Source of the DNA: Antitrichia curtipendula
Lineage: Eukaryota > Streptophyta > Bryopsida > Hypnales > Leucodontaceae
Direction: 5' to 3'
NCBI GenBank assembly: GCA_951230915.1
Contig: OX579637.1
Span: 24,862,001 to 24,926,000, forward strand
Length of the DNA stretch: 64,000 bases
This document shows, in pieces, positions 1 through 12,215 of the stretch. The first letter of the stretch is position 1; each line of letters begins with the position of its first letter. The notes beneath the pieces were generated by a model that saw only the letters and a program-made list of their open reading frames with translations, did no database searches and was not told the origin of the DNA. Both the position numbers and the translations under genes were made by a program.

Positions 1-702
1 TCCGGTTTGGTCCTTCACAGCAATCCAGATTGCAATCCGGTCCACTGGTCACACAAAGACCCCCCGTACGATCCTCTCAATACTACAACGACCCTGATGT
101 CATCCTATTCCGTGCGAAGCTAAGGCGGTTACAAGTGCACCCGTCCATTCCAACGTCAACTAGAATTCTTCCGTTTACTGTTAAGATGGTGAGACCTCAC
201 AGGAGATCGGACACTCAACCGGATTTCTCACCCAGGAGTTCTAGCGCGACTAAGGACTCCCTCCCTATCCGCCTAGCCTAACAACGACTTTCTCACCCGG
301 AATCTTAAACTCTAGACGCGCTGAGGCACTGAAGTTCACTCCCAACTCTATCCTATCCGCTCACATGCACTTAGAACCAAGAAAACACCAAGGGGAGAAA
401 TCCCATCGCATCCGCTCGCGCCTTCCGAACTCCCTCACGCACAATCCTGCCAAGACATGGGAGATCGTACAACAAAGAAGCACAAGGAGAAAACACAAAG
501 AAAGATGCAGAGGGAAAGACTCTCCCAGTCCTCAGCACAAGGACTGAATTATATACACTTTGAGACCTTCCAAAAATAACAAAAGGCAAAAAGAGCCGTT
601 AAAAGTCAACCTAAATCCGGATCCTAACTTCCGGTCCTTCTAACACTACCGGATCGGATTACTAATCCGGATCCGTTCCTATCCTATCTTTCCTAACTTA
701 TT

Positions 703-2346
703 CTACATCGCTATCCCGCACCCCAACGAAGGACTCTTGGGCTCCGCCTCCAATTGCTCGAAGACTTCTTCCAAGTTCCTGTTCCGCTCTCCGGCCATCG
801 GATTTGGCATGTCAGAACCGGGAGAGTCTTCGATGTTGATCGGCGCGGTCTGGGAAGGCTGACTCGGCTTTGACTGCGGAGTCTGGTTCCTTCCTTCCCT
901 TGGGTCTGGCACTTCCGGAAACGATTCCGGCATGGAGATGTCCGATAGGTGGACCCTCATCGATCCAGTCAGCTTCTGTGTACACTCCTCCATCCGGTCC
1001 GCCGCTCCTCGTGCTAAGACCAAATTCTTCTCCACCTGCTCGGAGAAGTCAGTCAAGATCCGGACTATCCGGGTACCGGATAGTTTCTTCTCCTCCAAGA
1101 CCTTCTCGTCGAAGAGTCTGGCCCTGACTGCCACGCTTCCGGTCTCTCCGAAAGTCGCCTTTACCGATTCCGCCACCTTTTTCGTCTTGTCCGCCATTAT
1201 CCGGGTGGCGGCCATATCTTCCTTGAAGGTGGCCACTTCCGCCTTCAACATGTCGACCTCCTCTTGAAGTCGACGGATCTCTGCTTCCTGCTTCCGGATC
1301 TCGATCGGATTGGTGATGCACTCCGCTACCTTCCCTGGCAACTTGCTATCCGGTGTTGCCTGCACCAACTCTCCGATCTGGATTAGGGCGATTCTCTTCG
1401 CCTCCCAGTCCAGGCGGATGTCGACGAGGATCTTCACCAACTTCTCGAACGGGTCGATCGGTCCCTTCTTCGAACAGCCTGCCTTCTCCCCTTCCGATGT
1501 CTTCTCCTTTCCGGTTTTATCACCGAGTGGAGATCCTCTTCCGGTCGGAGACGTCGTCTTGTGCCGCTTGGGCTGCCTCTCCGCCTCTTCTTCATCTTCT
1601 TCTTCTTCTTCGGTCTCGGATCCGGTTTCCTCTTCCTCCTCGTCCGTTTCCGATTCTCCGTATTTCAGGAGATTTTCCTGGGCCTTCCACTCCTTCTCTT
1701 CCGAGTCTAAAAGGAGCTGGTGTTGCTCATAGAGGTGGAAGAGGTAGGGACACACGGGTGTCGGCCTACTCCTTCCGACCCTCGTCGCCAACTGGGCCAC
1801 TAGATCGAACATGATCCGGGCCTAGTCCGCTTTCCGTTCACCGCTCAGGGCATCGAAAATAGTGTTGCCGAGGGTGATTGTCACCCTTGTCGGCTTCTCC
1901 GGATGGAGGATCGGGATCAGGAACTGTAACAGTTTCCGGTGCCGGTCGTCGATGCAGTCTTCCACCGCATATCCGTCCTTGGGGTTGACCGCTCCTCGGA
2001 ACTTGCCCCGGATGTACTCGTCCTTCCGGTTTGCCATCCCGTGGCCTCTTGCCCGGAACTTATAAACCTCCCTCCAGATCTCTTCCGTCCATTGATGTGG
2101 AACACAGCGGATCGTGTTGTCAAACTGGTTCGTCCACTTCCCCTGGATCTCCTTCACCATCCGCTCGTCTTTAAAATCCCAGGGTTTGTCGAGCAAACCC
2201 TGGCACCCCATCCGGTTGAGATCCAACCGGAGCATCTCCATCTCCTCCTCTGTCGAAGGGAGAACCGGAACGACCTTCCGGAGTTTGACCGGAGCCGATG
2301 ACATGGATGGGCCTGGTCTGTTCCGCCTAAGCTGCGGCATGAACAC
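703..2346 (-). pseudogene. Acidic coiled-coil protein of the repeat family, copy A; one in-frame TAG
   Basis: I do not recognise the family. One reading frame of about 547 codons runs from the ATG at 2346 to the stop at 703, broken only by TAG at 1822-1824. Residues about 20-175 form a compact domain with motifs such as NQFDNTIR, GAVNPKDGYAVEDCI and RVTITLGNTIF, shared with the other copies. Then come an acidic stretch (EEEEE runs, near residues 230-250), a basic/serine linker and a heptad-rich coiled coil (about residues 310-400; LQEEVDMLKAEV). Copies B and C have Trp at the site of the stop (KANWARI, KMSWGSV), so TGG became TAG here. This is the least damaged copy of the N-terminal domain. 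A gag-like structural role is speculation. Confidence 0.7.
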
Positions 2347-2604
2347 AGACTAGATCTAAGACAGTCCTTTCCGATTCTACCTCACACAGTCCTAGCTGCA
2401 CGTCCCGTTCTCACGTTCTCTCTCCGATCTGATCCGGAATCCTGCATAGCGATCGGTACGCAACCGGAAACCTACCTTGCAACACACCTCTAACACTCGC
2501 ACACTCACGCACACACGCGAACACTCACACAGCGCCGAAGCGCGACAAAACACTCTCACCAAACGGAGTTTGGAAAAAGGAGTGCGATTGAGGAGGTGCT
2601 GGCC

Positions 2605-2611
2605 TTTTATA
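2605..2611 (-). promoter_or_regulatory. TATA box of copy A
   Basis: The minus strand reads gactataaaaggcc about 260 bases upstream of the ORF start at 2346. The intervening leader has no long ORF. Upstream, 2674-2730 holds near-identical short direct repeats (tctaacccgaatccggt). Confidence 0.55.
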
Positions 2612-2859
2612 GTCTCTCCTGACCTAAAAGCCGTCATGATGACGTTTACCGGTCCGGTCCCACCAATCCGGTCTAACCCTAATCCGGTTCTCTAACCCGA
2701 ATCCGGTTCTCTAACCCGAATCCGGTCCACTGCTACTTCCGGACAAGGATCCGATTCCAATCCGATTCCTGGGTGTTACCAATAGGATTGAATTCGTTCG
2801 AACTACTCCACTATTTCAATGTCTTTCCTAATTTTCCGTCCTCTGCTGTTTCTAGACAA

Positions 2860-3510
2860 AACCTACATACTAATCGATAGTTTCCGTTCCGTTTTCTAGA
2901 TAAACAACTGAAAACCAAAAATTCGGACTGCGACACCACTTGTCTCTTCGGACACTTGCATTGGCTCCCCTGTAGTGTGCTCTTACCCACCTACATACGA
3001 AAACAACAACACAAGTCCGCCGGTAGTCCAATTCCACAATTTCTTCCAATTCACCTACATATTCGATGTCTGCTTCTACAAAATTTTGATCTCTTGCGCT
3101 AGATTGCCACGGTCTTCTAAAAGTTGCGGCCACTTCTGAGTCCTGAGTTTATAAACTCCTCTCACAACTTGCCACTCAAAAATGGCAACCGAATGCCCAC
3201 ATACTTTTGAACTTCTTGCAATTATATTGCGGTGGAGTAGATATATCTTTCACAATGTTTGGAACTTGGAATCCACCCTCCTCTGCACATTTCACATCAT
3301 CTTCCAACCATTTCGGAAACTCAGGAACTTCTGATAAATTTTCCGAAAATGCGAGCCCTCTTCTTCCGCTCTTGTGTGGATGTCTACGACAACAAGCTCT
3401 CTTGTGCTCCATAACATTTGCCTTCGCCTCCTCATAACGTCTATACAATGGTAATGCATTTTGTTCAGTGCCGTCCACTTCCCCATTCCTATCCACTTGA
3501 CTTTTTTCAT
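2860..3510 (-). pseudogene. CACTA TNP2 transposase, C-terminal exon(s) with DUF4216-like block
   Basis: On minus, 3496-3176 and 3133-2870 are in one frame, separated by TGA (3176-3178) and a TAA. The second part contains YVGELEEIVELDY followed by VVVFVCRWV, matching the DUF4216 pattern of plant CACTA transposases (YYG.L.+IIEL.Y...VVLFKC.WV). The first part (WAFGCHF after a basic stretch) corresponds to the linker that usually precedes it. The exon is probably joined to the DUF4218 exon by an intron with a gtaagt donor at about 3912. This is the C-terminal end of the TNP2 gene whose N-terminus is at 20645-22160. Confidence 0.75.
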
Positions 3511-3902
3511 GTACTCCTTTGTGTTCCTTTCAAATGAAACCGGTCTTCAACAGTTACAGTCTTAGAATTCATTACATATACAGCACTGATATTGACCGTC
3601 GTATTCTTTGAATACTAACGTGGTGTCCAACGTTTCCGTCCACTTCTGCGTTCTTCTGACAAAGCCAGACGTGACATTCAATCATTTGAAATTGCAGTCC
3701 CTCACTTCCTTGCAAATTCAAGAGAAACAATATTGTCTAATAAGAAAAAAAAATTGTGCACTTCAGTCGATTGTGGTTTTCTACTTCAACTGATCTATGA
3801 ACTCCACTACGGATTTCAATGAATGGGTTCCTATTTTCAATTATACCCGGATTTGAAGGACCAAAGACAAACAAAAAGAATTCAAGATAACTCAACAATC
3901 AC

Positions 3903-4800
3903 TTACTGTCTATGCTCTTCCAAGTACCCGGACGTGTCAATGACAAAGTTGTGAAATATGTCCCGCCTTTCCTCTGTTAGTGACCTTGTCACTCCATGGA
4001 CCTTCAAAACTTCATCTACCATGATGGGATCCTCTTGCGAGTCCCAAACTCTACTACTTGTTGACGTGTAATTCAACATGTACTCCGTCACGTATCCTGC
4101 AGCTTCTTCCAGCTCGTAACTGACGGTCATGCTGCCTTCGGATTTTGCAAGATTCTTTACAAAACTTCTAAGTCCTTTATAGTAACGCTCATATGGGTAC
4201 ATCTAGCGATTCTGCACAGGACCACAGATGTATAATTCTTGTACAATGTAGTAAGGCAGATGCATCATAATTGTGAATGCTAAGGAGGGCAGCAATTTCT
4301 CCAATAACACCATGGTCTTAGCTACTTCTTGTAACAACCCATTTCTAGAGTTTTTGCTGACGGTCTTCTCACAAACTCTTTAGAAAACTCTGCTCAATCT
4401 GATGATTGCTAACGCTAATTCCTGATTCTCAATGTTCCGCACACAGACAGGAAGAATCAGCTGCATGATTACATGAAAATCATGTGATTTAAGTCCACGA
4501 AGTTTCCCCTTCTCAATTTTTTCACAAAGATTGGATATGTATCTACTTGGTGTCTTCAAATTTCACAGTGTCTGCATGAACTCTGCCTTGTCAGCGTCGG
4601 AAAGAACATACTCCGCATGTGGCATTACAAACTTATTGCTCCCAAGAGATGTTTCTTGAAGCCAAAGGTACTCCCTCACAGATCTGTCTTCCAAGTCGAG
4701 CCTGACAACTGTTGTATCATTATCTCCCAAAAGGTAATTCAAAATTGTTTCGCAAATGTTCTTCTCGCAGTGCATGATGTCTAAGGTGTGCTTGGGACGA
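3903..4800 (-). pseudogene. CACTA TNP2 transposase, middle exon with DUF4218
   Basis: One minus frame runs from 4800 to 3903. It starts with HTLDIMHCEKNICE (canonical: LD.MHIEKNVCD), continues through ARLDL-like and LRGLKSHDFHV-type motifs, and ends with the DUF4218 signature MYPYERYYKGL followed by an EGSM.V.YELEEA segment. Two nonsense codons interrupt it: a TAG just before MYPYERY, where the family has Trp (RWMYP), and a TAA in VF*RVCEK, where the family often has Gln. The exon starts exactly where the 13.9-kb MULE begins (4801), so its own acceptor site was lost or replaced. Upstream coding sequence lies at 20645-22160. Confidence 0.8.
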
Positions 4801-4870
4801 TGCTATTTTGCGTGCGGTGAGCTTAGAGCATAGAGCAGTGAGCGTAGTTATGCGAGCCTAGGGACCCCTA
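4801..4870 (+). repeat. Left terminal inverted repeat and subterminal repeats of the MULE
   Basis: Fifteen bases (tgctattttgcgtgc) match the complement of the right end exactly. They are followed by agagcatagagc and gtgagcgtag, which recur in altered order in the right terminus (gtagagcgtagagcgtag). Confidence 0.75.
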
Positions 4871-5940
4871 AAATGGGCATATTCTATAAAAGTAAAAGTA
4901 GAAGATAGAATCTAAGTAAAAAATAAAGTAAAAATAAAAATAGTCGTACAAAAGTAGGGCCCTATATCCGTGAGGTTAGTCAAATGTGAGAAACAATTGA
5001 CCATGGTAATAGGCAGCACGGGGTGATCAAATGGTAAACAGAGACGATTCATTTCCTGAATTCCGTAGGTGCCCTATAACCGTTGTTACCCTAAGGCCAC
5101 GGGAACAGTTCCTTAAAATAAAGTAAGATACCTTTGGATATAATCACACCCTTACCACAAATAGAACATTTCATATTCTTTAGAAAACTGTAACCATGAG
5201 TGTGTCTCCAACAGTTGAAGGAGAAATTGGAAATTATTGTAGATAACCATATTGGAACTAGAAACCACTTTGGGGGGCTTCAATAGCTGTGTATTTTTTT
5301 GAATTCTCAATTTTGAAACAGAAAGAACTTTGCGAGCATAACCAATTATGTATTTTTTTGGATTCCCAGTTAGGAACAAGCAATCACTTTGGAGGCTTCA
5401 ACATTTGTGTATTTTTTGGGATTTCCACTTTTGAAGTAGAAATCAATTTAGGGAGTGTGTCTCCAACAATTGAAGAAAAAAATGGAAACTATCGTGGATT
5501 TTTTCACATCATAGAGATGAAAAAAATGTACTCAAAAAACATCCATTCATGAAAATTATAATCTGAATGCATTCAACAATGATAGAGCAAACAGACTACA
5601 ACAAGTTTATGGACAAATTGATAAATAAACGGGTTACGATTGAAATCATGGAGACTTTGCATGTAGAACTTCCTCAAATTTAGGAGGGTTCAAAGTTTAG
5701 TATTTAGTATGTTAAATTATTCCCCAGTCATTGAGAGTGTAGTCCAAGCCACAAATACTTTGGTGAATTGATGTACTTAAGCTGATCAGGTAGACAACCA
5801 CATTCAAGTACACTTCAAATGGATGCTAAGATAAACCATTAAACTGATACATACACACTTTGAACATTACAAATGGAAGCACAAGATGTATGCATGTAAA
5901 AATAATTATAACAATAAATCCGGTAGACAATGAAATAATC
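4871..5940. other. MULE left non-coding region
   Basis: AT-rich sequence downstream of the minus methyltransferase gene. A diverged direct repeat occurs at about 5165-5300 and 5330-5480 (gtgtctccaacagttgaag / gtgtctccaacaattgaag; tgtgtattttttt-like words). No supported gene. Confidence 0.5.
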
Positions 5941-8900
5941 AAAATGAGAAAGTGGAAGAACTGCCAGATGATATTGGTCTTGGTTCCATATCAGCATTGG
6001 TCTCGTCATCAATAAAAAGACAAACGCGTCTACTAGAACATCTACCAGTGGACGTGGAGGTCGGAGAAGATCCTGCCATGTGCAATATAGCGACTTTTGC
6101 GTCCCACGGTGCCATAAAATAGTCTCTGTCCGGAGAACGTAGTAAAGAAATCACTCTGAGACAAACGAGATTGTGTTAATGAACTGATCATAAACAGAAA
6201 AATGAAACAAATTAGAATCAAGTAGAAAATGTACTTATTGAACCTGTTCTTCTTTGTGATATGCTGAATAGGGACGTCCAGTGCAATCTTTGCTTGAGTC
6301 TCAGAAGCTTCAGGTGGAATTGGAGGGGTAGCTTCAACTTGGTCCAAGTGCTCCAACTTAGCCTGAAAGATCTCGATGTCGTCTTCGAGGGCCGCAATGT
6401 GTCGTCCAATAGCTTTGCAAGCTCGAACAGAGTTACCTAAATTTGGAAAAAGGAATTTAGTTTTAGAAATGACTCGAAAAATGAGAGAAAAGACTACTTA
6501 CCAGGAGAAGCATAAAGATAGAAAAGACTACTCACGAAGGGAAGCGAATGCATCCAGGACAACGGACCCCAACTTCGTAAAAGCCTCGATCAACATTTGA
6601 AGGAAAACTGGATCCTTCTCACGGGCGCCTCTCCATGGAACAGATCCATTCATGGATTAAGTGACCGCCGTAGTGAAATTGAACAACACATCAGTTTCAG
6701 CAACTCCCATTCTGAACTCTACTAGTGCTTGATTGGTCGTAATCGTGAACTCGCTAGCATCCATGGCACGATGAATGAAGAGCTGAATCCAAAATCCTCT
6801 GCTCTAAAAATGGACATTACAGTGAAATTGAATTAAAACAAGGAGAAACTGTAGAATGCAATGAATTCAAGTATTGATTTGAAATAGTAGTTACCTTATA
6901 TGTTGAGTTGTAAAACGACGCAGAAGGCAGGTCATTAATTTCCCACCACTCTTGATGCAGAACGAAGTTGTAGCCATGTCCATAGGACAACACATCAGTT
7001 TGGATCCTTGGAACATCTGGCACAAACAACAGAATTGCATCCGCACCGTGGAGAAAGTGTTCCGCAAACTCAAACAGACTTTCAGTGTATTGCTCCAAGT
7101 ATGCATTTTAGGCAGGGTCATTGCTGAGGTTTGCCGAAATGGACGGATCCCAGAGGCCATCTTTGATATCGCCAAGAATCAAATCAAAGCCACTATGCGG
7201 ACAAGACTTATTCAAAGCCTTTTCACTGTCTTCTTCCTTAACCTAGAGATTACAGAAAATGAAATTAGTTAATTCACACATAACAGAAGTATCATAAGAA
7301 ACCCGTTGGCCTCTAAACGCACAAGAATTGGTGAATGAAAAGTGGTGAATAAAAAGACAAACCTTGAAAACAAACTTGTTCACCGTCTCAAGGCAAATGT
7401 GCACCTCTAGAAGAGCCTCCATAATCTGAGAGAGTCTGGTATTCAGAACACAAACAATGGATTTAATTGAGGATCCAGATGTCGAAGCTAATATCCGAGA
7501 GGCGACTGTGCTTTTGAGCTTGTGCGTAACAAACGACAGCGGGCTAATGAGGCCAGGAAAAGAAGAAACATGCGGATATCGAGCACCACCAGGAGTGAGC
7601 TACGGAGGTCTGGGCAGAACCGACTCCATCGGCTCCATTTCCGTATCCTCACCCGGGCCTGAAAACGAAGCCTTTTTGGCACTCCCCGAAGCCATAACAT
7701 CACTCTCCTTTGCAGCCGCAGCATCTGAGGCAGCCTTCTTCTTTGCTTCTTCCTCAGCTTTCCTCTTTGAGCCCCTTGTCTTCTTTTCAGGCGCCTCTTT
7801 CCGCGGTGTATCGTGAACCGTCTTCAACCCAGCCAAATCGAGTTGCACCTTGTTCCTTAAATCAATCTCAAAGTGCGGAGGATTGTTCAAGGGGCAATCA
7901 ATATACCACCCACAGACTTCCCAGTGCTCCTTCTTCAACTTCCTCGCGATCTCATCCAATATCATACAATTCTCCGCATGTTTGTCCAAGTAGCTTGGGA
8001 AGAACGACGACGTCTTCGATGTGGCGTTCCTTGCGTACAACACAAACTTGAAATACCGATAGAGAACCCTCGCGACAGCCTTGTCAAGACCGACCTGAAA
8101 CTCAGGAGGAGGATTCTTGTGAACTCCTTTGCCATCAAACTCATGGGAGAAAGCTGTATCCCAAAGCTGGATACGATTTTGCTCCACATAATCAGCAATG
8201 CTAGGAATTGGACTTTCACCAGGCGGTTGATAATTGATGGTGACATCTAGCTCAGAAAGAGTCGCATCGAACAATTCCTGCACAGTACTCGCCAACTACA
8301 ACAGGGAATTAGTGACAACTCTTAGGCGGCAGGATCGAGTTAAGGAAATAACAGAACATGTAGACATTGTACGTGAGCCCACCAGGTGGCCTTGTGAAGC
8401 CAGTCGGGAAATGCATGATCTGGGAACTTGTTTTTCGGGAACCTCATTGCTTCTCAAAGCGAGGCAGGTTTGTTCCACCGCTCCAGCCATTTGACTTTCA
8501 CTGCCGCGTCCATGACCGAGGTTGAAAGATACCACAACTTCTTTTGGGACATCTCTGGGTCGTCTTCTTGGTTCTCATAATGAATACAAACTTGCTCCAG
8601 GAACTGTGGTGTTTGCCTTATGTCAGCAATTGGGAGTTGTTTCTTCACATCAGATGACATATCCTTCTTCACTTTATCCATGGCCTTCCCAATGACATCA
8701 TAAAGCTTCCCCATAGTCCATTCACTTGATTTCTCCGGATACTTCTCCTTGAATTTCTTGGTGGCGTAAGCTACTGCCTCACCCAACTCTTGCTGCAAGA
8801 CAACGGACAAGGCAATAGAAAGAGTAAATTTTGAAGAAATATAAAAATTTTGTTGCAAAACAATGAAATTCTCAACCCAACTATTGTAGCAGAAGGAAGT

Positions 8901-10198
8901 AAGTGCACTGGATTTGGAGTGCCGACATCGGCAGCCCTTTTAGTGGTGTCCCAGACAGCTGAGCATATTGAACAACTAAGAGGGGTGCCGATATCAACAC
9001 TCCATTTTAAGAGTCTCAGGCCAAACAAAAGACGTCAACAAACAGCGATAAAATTTCAAATCATCAAGCATGATAATGGACCGTACCTGATAGAGAACGC
9101 TTATGAGCCCGTCAAGCGTCAATGTGTACCAAGTTCAAGTCTTTGACCTCTGCTTCTTTTTGGCGTCAACTAGCTCTTCACTGGTAACTAGATTCTCGTA
9201 ATAGGACAAAGGTTGGCCAGCAATACTTTGAAGCCGGTAGAGTTTGTGTACAAGGTTTAACTTCACATGGCAGGTTTGGTTTCTCCTGTTTCAGCAATTC
9301 AGAGTAAGAACACAAGAACAGACATACTTCATAGTAAATCAGCAAGAAAAAACGGCTCTGACTTGTGGATTACCAATTCACTTGGTGCAACACAATGAGG
9401 AGTGGCCCAATCTGACCTTCCACCTCCAGAACAATTGATTCAACCGCATAATGCCATGACGGGTCGTCTCTGTGATTTCTGTTAATTATTGGCAGCCAGG
9501 CCACGAGCCGATGGTTGCCGTCCCAGACGAAGAACATCTTTCCCGAGAATTGCTTCCAAGCATCTTCCCTCTGAAGCTCCTTCTCGAAATTCTCATTTGC
9601 CTCAACCCATAATAGACTCCAATCGGCCAAATCGTTGTCTATCACGTCCAGAGTTTGGCCCTCGTTGTCCTGCAAGGCAACATAGAAAACACTATGCCCA
9701 TCCATGTATCCTGTACTTACAAAATGTGCGCCGAGTGCCATCACGTCGTTCTTCAGGTACGAATGAACAGCACCCAGAGCTTTCATCCAACAGAGCGGGA
9801 TGTTTAGTTTAGACTTCTCCCTTGGCGTGAAGCGCAGCCTGTCCATGACAACGTTCGTATTCACCGACTCCTAAACGACCATCTTGTCCATTTTCCTTCC
9901 AAGCTCCTCGGCGGTCATCTCTATTGACGCTTTTTCTGCTTTGTCAGTGTGTTGGGAGGTCTCGACATCCTTGTCACCCACTTCCTCTGCAAAACAGTTG
10001 CCGTTAGTCAAAGGAAAAGAAACAACATAACTTGACAGAACCTGGTTAAGGATTCGCACCCGACTCAAGAATTTCTGGTTGCGACAAGGATTGCAGCCTA
10101 TCCCTTACCAAATCCCTTCCAGGATAGGTCATATCCTCCGATTGTGCTGCAAGAAGGTAGAATAACATCAAATTAAATGTAGTGTTTGCACTTAAAAG

Positions 10199-10960
10199 CA
10201 TGCCCTTGGAGGAGGTGCCAATGTCGGCACCTTCTCCAAGGGGGGGTTGAGTTTTGATTCAGCACCCCCTTGGAAAGGGTGCCGACATCGGCACCTCCTC
10301 CAAAGGCGTGCTTCTAATCCAGATAACACCTCCTTGGAGGCGGTGCCGATGTCGGCACCCTCTCTAAGGGGGTGCTGAGTTTTGATTCAGCACCCCCTTG
10401 GAAAGGGTGCCGACATCGACACCTCCTCCAAAGGCGTGCTTCTAATCCAGATAACACCTCCTTGGAGGCGGTGCCGATGTCGGCACCCTCTCTAAGGGGT
10501 TACTGAGTTTTGATTCAGCACCCCCTTGGAAAGGGTGCCGACATCGACACCTCCTCCAAAGGCGTGCTTCTAATCCAGATAACACCTCCTTGGAGGCGGT
10601 GCCGATGTCAACACCCTCTCCAAGGGGTTGCTGAGTTTTGATTCAGCCCCCCCTTGGAAAGGGTGACGACATCGACACCTCCTCCAAAGGCATGCTTCTA
10701 ATCTAGATAGCACCTCCTTGGAGGCGGTGCCGTCATCGGCACTCTCTCCAAGGGGGTGCTGTATTTTGATTCAGCACCCTCTTGGAGAGGGTGCCAATGT
10801 CGGCACCGCCTCCAAGGGGGTGCTGAATCAAAACATTGCACCCCCTTGGAGAGAGTGCCGATGACGGCACCGCCTCCAAGGAGGTGCTGAATCAAAACTC
10901 AGCACCCTCTTGGAGAGGGTACCGATGTCGGCACCCTTTCCAAGAGGGTGGTGTCGTCTG
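10199..10960. repeat. 128-bp tandem repeats with GGTGCCGA-TCGGCACC palindromes
   Basis: The word gcgtgcttctaatccagat recurs at 10306, 10434, 10562 and (as gcatgc) 10690, a strict 128-bp spacing. Each unit contains two short palindromes of the type ggtgccgatgtcggcacc flanked by ccttgga/tccaagg arms, so single strands could fold. From about 10730 the order inverts and the unit is read in the opposite direction. The array lies in an intron of the minus methyltransferase gene. Single relatives of the palindrome occur at about 8920, 8985 and 16270. Confidence 0.85.
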
Positions 10961-11499
10961 GATTACAAAGGCCATGTAGTTAATTGATAAGCATAAATGA
11001 ATTCGGATCATTGACAAAATTAAGAATATTTAAAAAAGATGCACCAAACATGTGAATTCTATCTCTTGTGGTGTTCGTTCCCTCCTCTTCATTGCGCTTA
11101 TTCTGCCGCTCCAGTTCCGCTTTCTCCTTGTTGGTTTCGGATGGATTTGCACCTTCAGCAAGGAGAAAGCGGAATCAACCTGCTAGAATCAAAAATTCTG
11201 ATGAGGGCCTCAACGACTTCATGAAACTGATTGGTGAAACGAATAGTAAGGACATCAATCAAATAAAGACTCTTTACTCCAGACATGACTGAATACTCTC
11301 AAACGAGCCAAATTTCTCACCTTGATTGACACCTTCACTCAAAGCTAAAGCCTTGCAGGGAAATCCCAAAAATGACCCCTTAGCAAATCGGACAAAACTC
11401 TCGCAAGCATCCTAAACATGAAATGGAGAAACCTAAGTCTCTTATGGAAATCCCAAATTGGAATGCTGGGGACAACAAGAATCTAGTGAGCTTTCTGGC

Positions 11500-12215
11500 G
11501 AGTATCCAAGCATTAACAAGTACCGGGTCCGAGAGCTAAAGAGTACCGAAATCCTCGCGGTGAATCAAGCATTTACAAGTTCCGGATCCGAGAGCTAAAG
11601 AGTACCAATCCCTGGCATGTGCCCAAGCATTAATAAGTACAAGATCCGAGAGCTAAAGATTACCGAGACCTAGCATGTGTCCCAGCATTTACAGGTACCA
11701 GATCTGAGAGCTAAAGAGTATTGAAACCTTCACATTTGTCCAAGCATTTACAAGTCCGAATCCGAGAGCTAAAGAGTATCGAGACCCTTACGTCTGTCTA
11801 AGCATTCACAAGTTTGGGTCTGAGAGGTAAAGAGTACCGAAACCCTCGCGGTGAATCAAGCATTTACAAGTTTCGGATCAGAGAGCTAAAGAATACCGAT
11901 CCCTGGCATGTGTCCAAGCATTAACAAGTCCAGATTCGAGAGCTAAATAGTACCGAAACCCTCGCGTCTGTCCAAGCATTAACAAGTTCGGATCCGAGAG
12001 CTGCAGAATACCGAAACCTTGGCGTGTGTCGAAGCACTAACAAGTTTTGGATCCGTGAGCTAAAGAGTACCGAACCCCTGGCGATGATCCGAGCATTAAC
12101 AAGTACCGTATCTGAGAGCTAAAGAGTACCTAAACCCTAGCGAGTGTCCAAGCACTAACAACTACCAGATCCAAGAGCTAAGAGCACCAAAACCCTGGCA
12201 AGTATCGCCACAGCA
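11500..12215. repeat. About twelve tandem copies of a 57-59-bp repeat
   Basis: The unit reads roughly aagcattaacaagtaccgg followed by atccgagagctaaagagtac and a variable ccctcgcg/ggcatgtg end. Starts are near 11508, 11567, 11625, 11683, 11742 and onward to 12170. Copies differ by many point changes. The array is intronic to the minus methyltransferase gene. Confidence 0.85.

Larger units (their letters stand above)
1..2780 (-). mobile_element. Copy A of the coiled-coil repeat family (3' end cut by window)
   Basis: The minus strand reads leader, TATA box, long ORF and 3' region from about 2780 down to base 1. The first 700 bases resemble the block at 38300-38930 in copy B (shared words such as tttggtcct, gtcacacaaagaccccc, actacaacgacc). 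The coding part has relatives at 38912-40277 plus 63489-63886, at 59998-61733 and, C-terminal part only, at 19251-19612. The 5' limit near 2780 is inferred from a resemblance between its first bases (taacacccag) and the start of copy C (gtgggaacccag). No reverse transcriptase or transposase is visible, so class is unknown; a non-autonomous retrotransposon with a gag-like ORF is my best guess. Confidence 0.6.

Noticed and set aside
932..1814. Plus-strand ORFs opposite copy A's coding frame
   Set aside because: They mirror the acidic stretch (Glu codons give Ser/Leu on the other strand) and do not recur in the other copies.
7457..7816. 119-codon plus ORF over the methyltransferase gene
   Set aside because: It lies opposite the exon at 8282-7359, and the motif content and splice sites are on minus.
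10199..10960. Regularly spaced repeats that resemble a CRISPR array
   Set aside because: The 128-bp period has no unique spacers, the repeats include both palindromic halves, and the array lies in an intron of a eukaryotic transposon gene.
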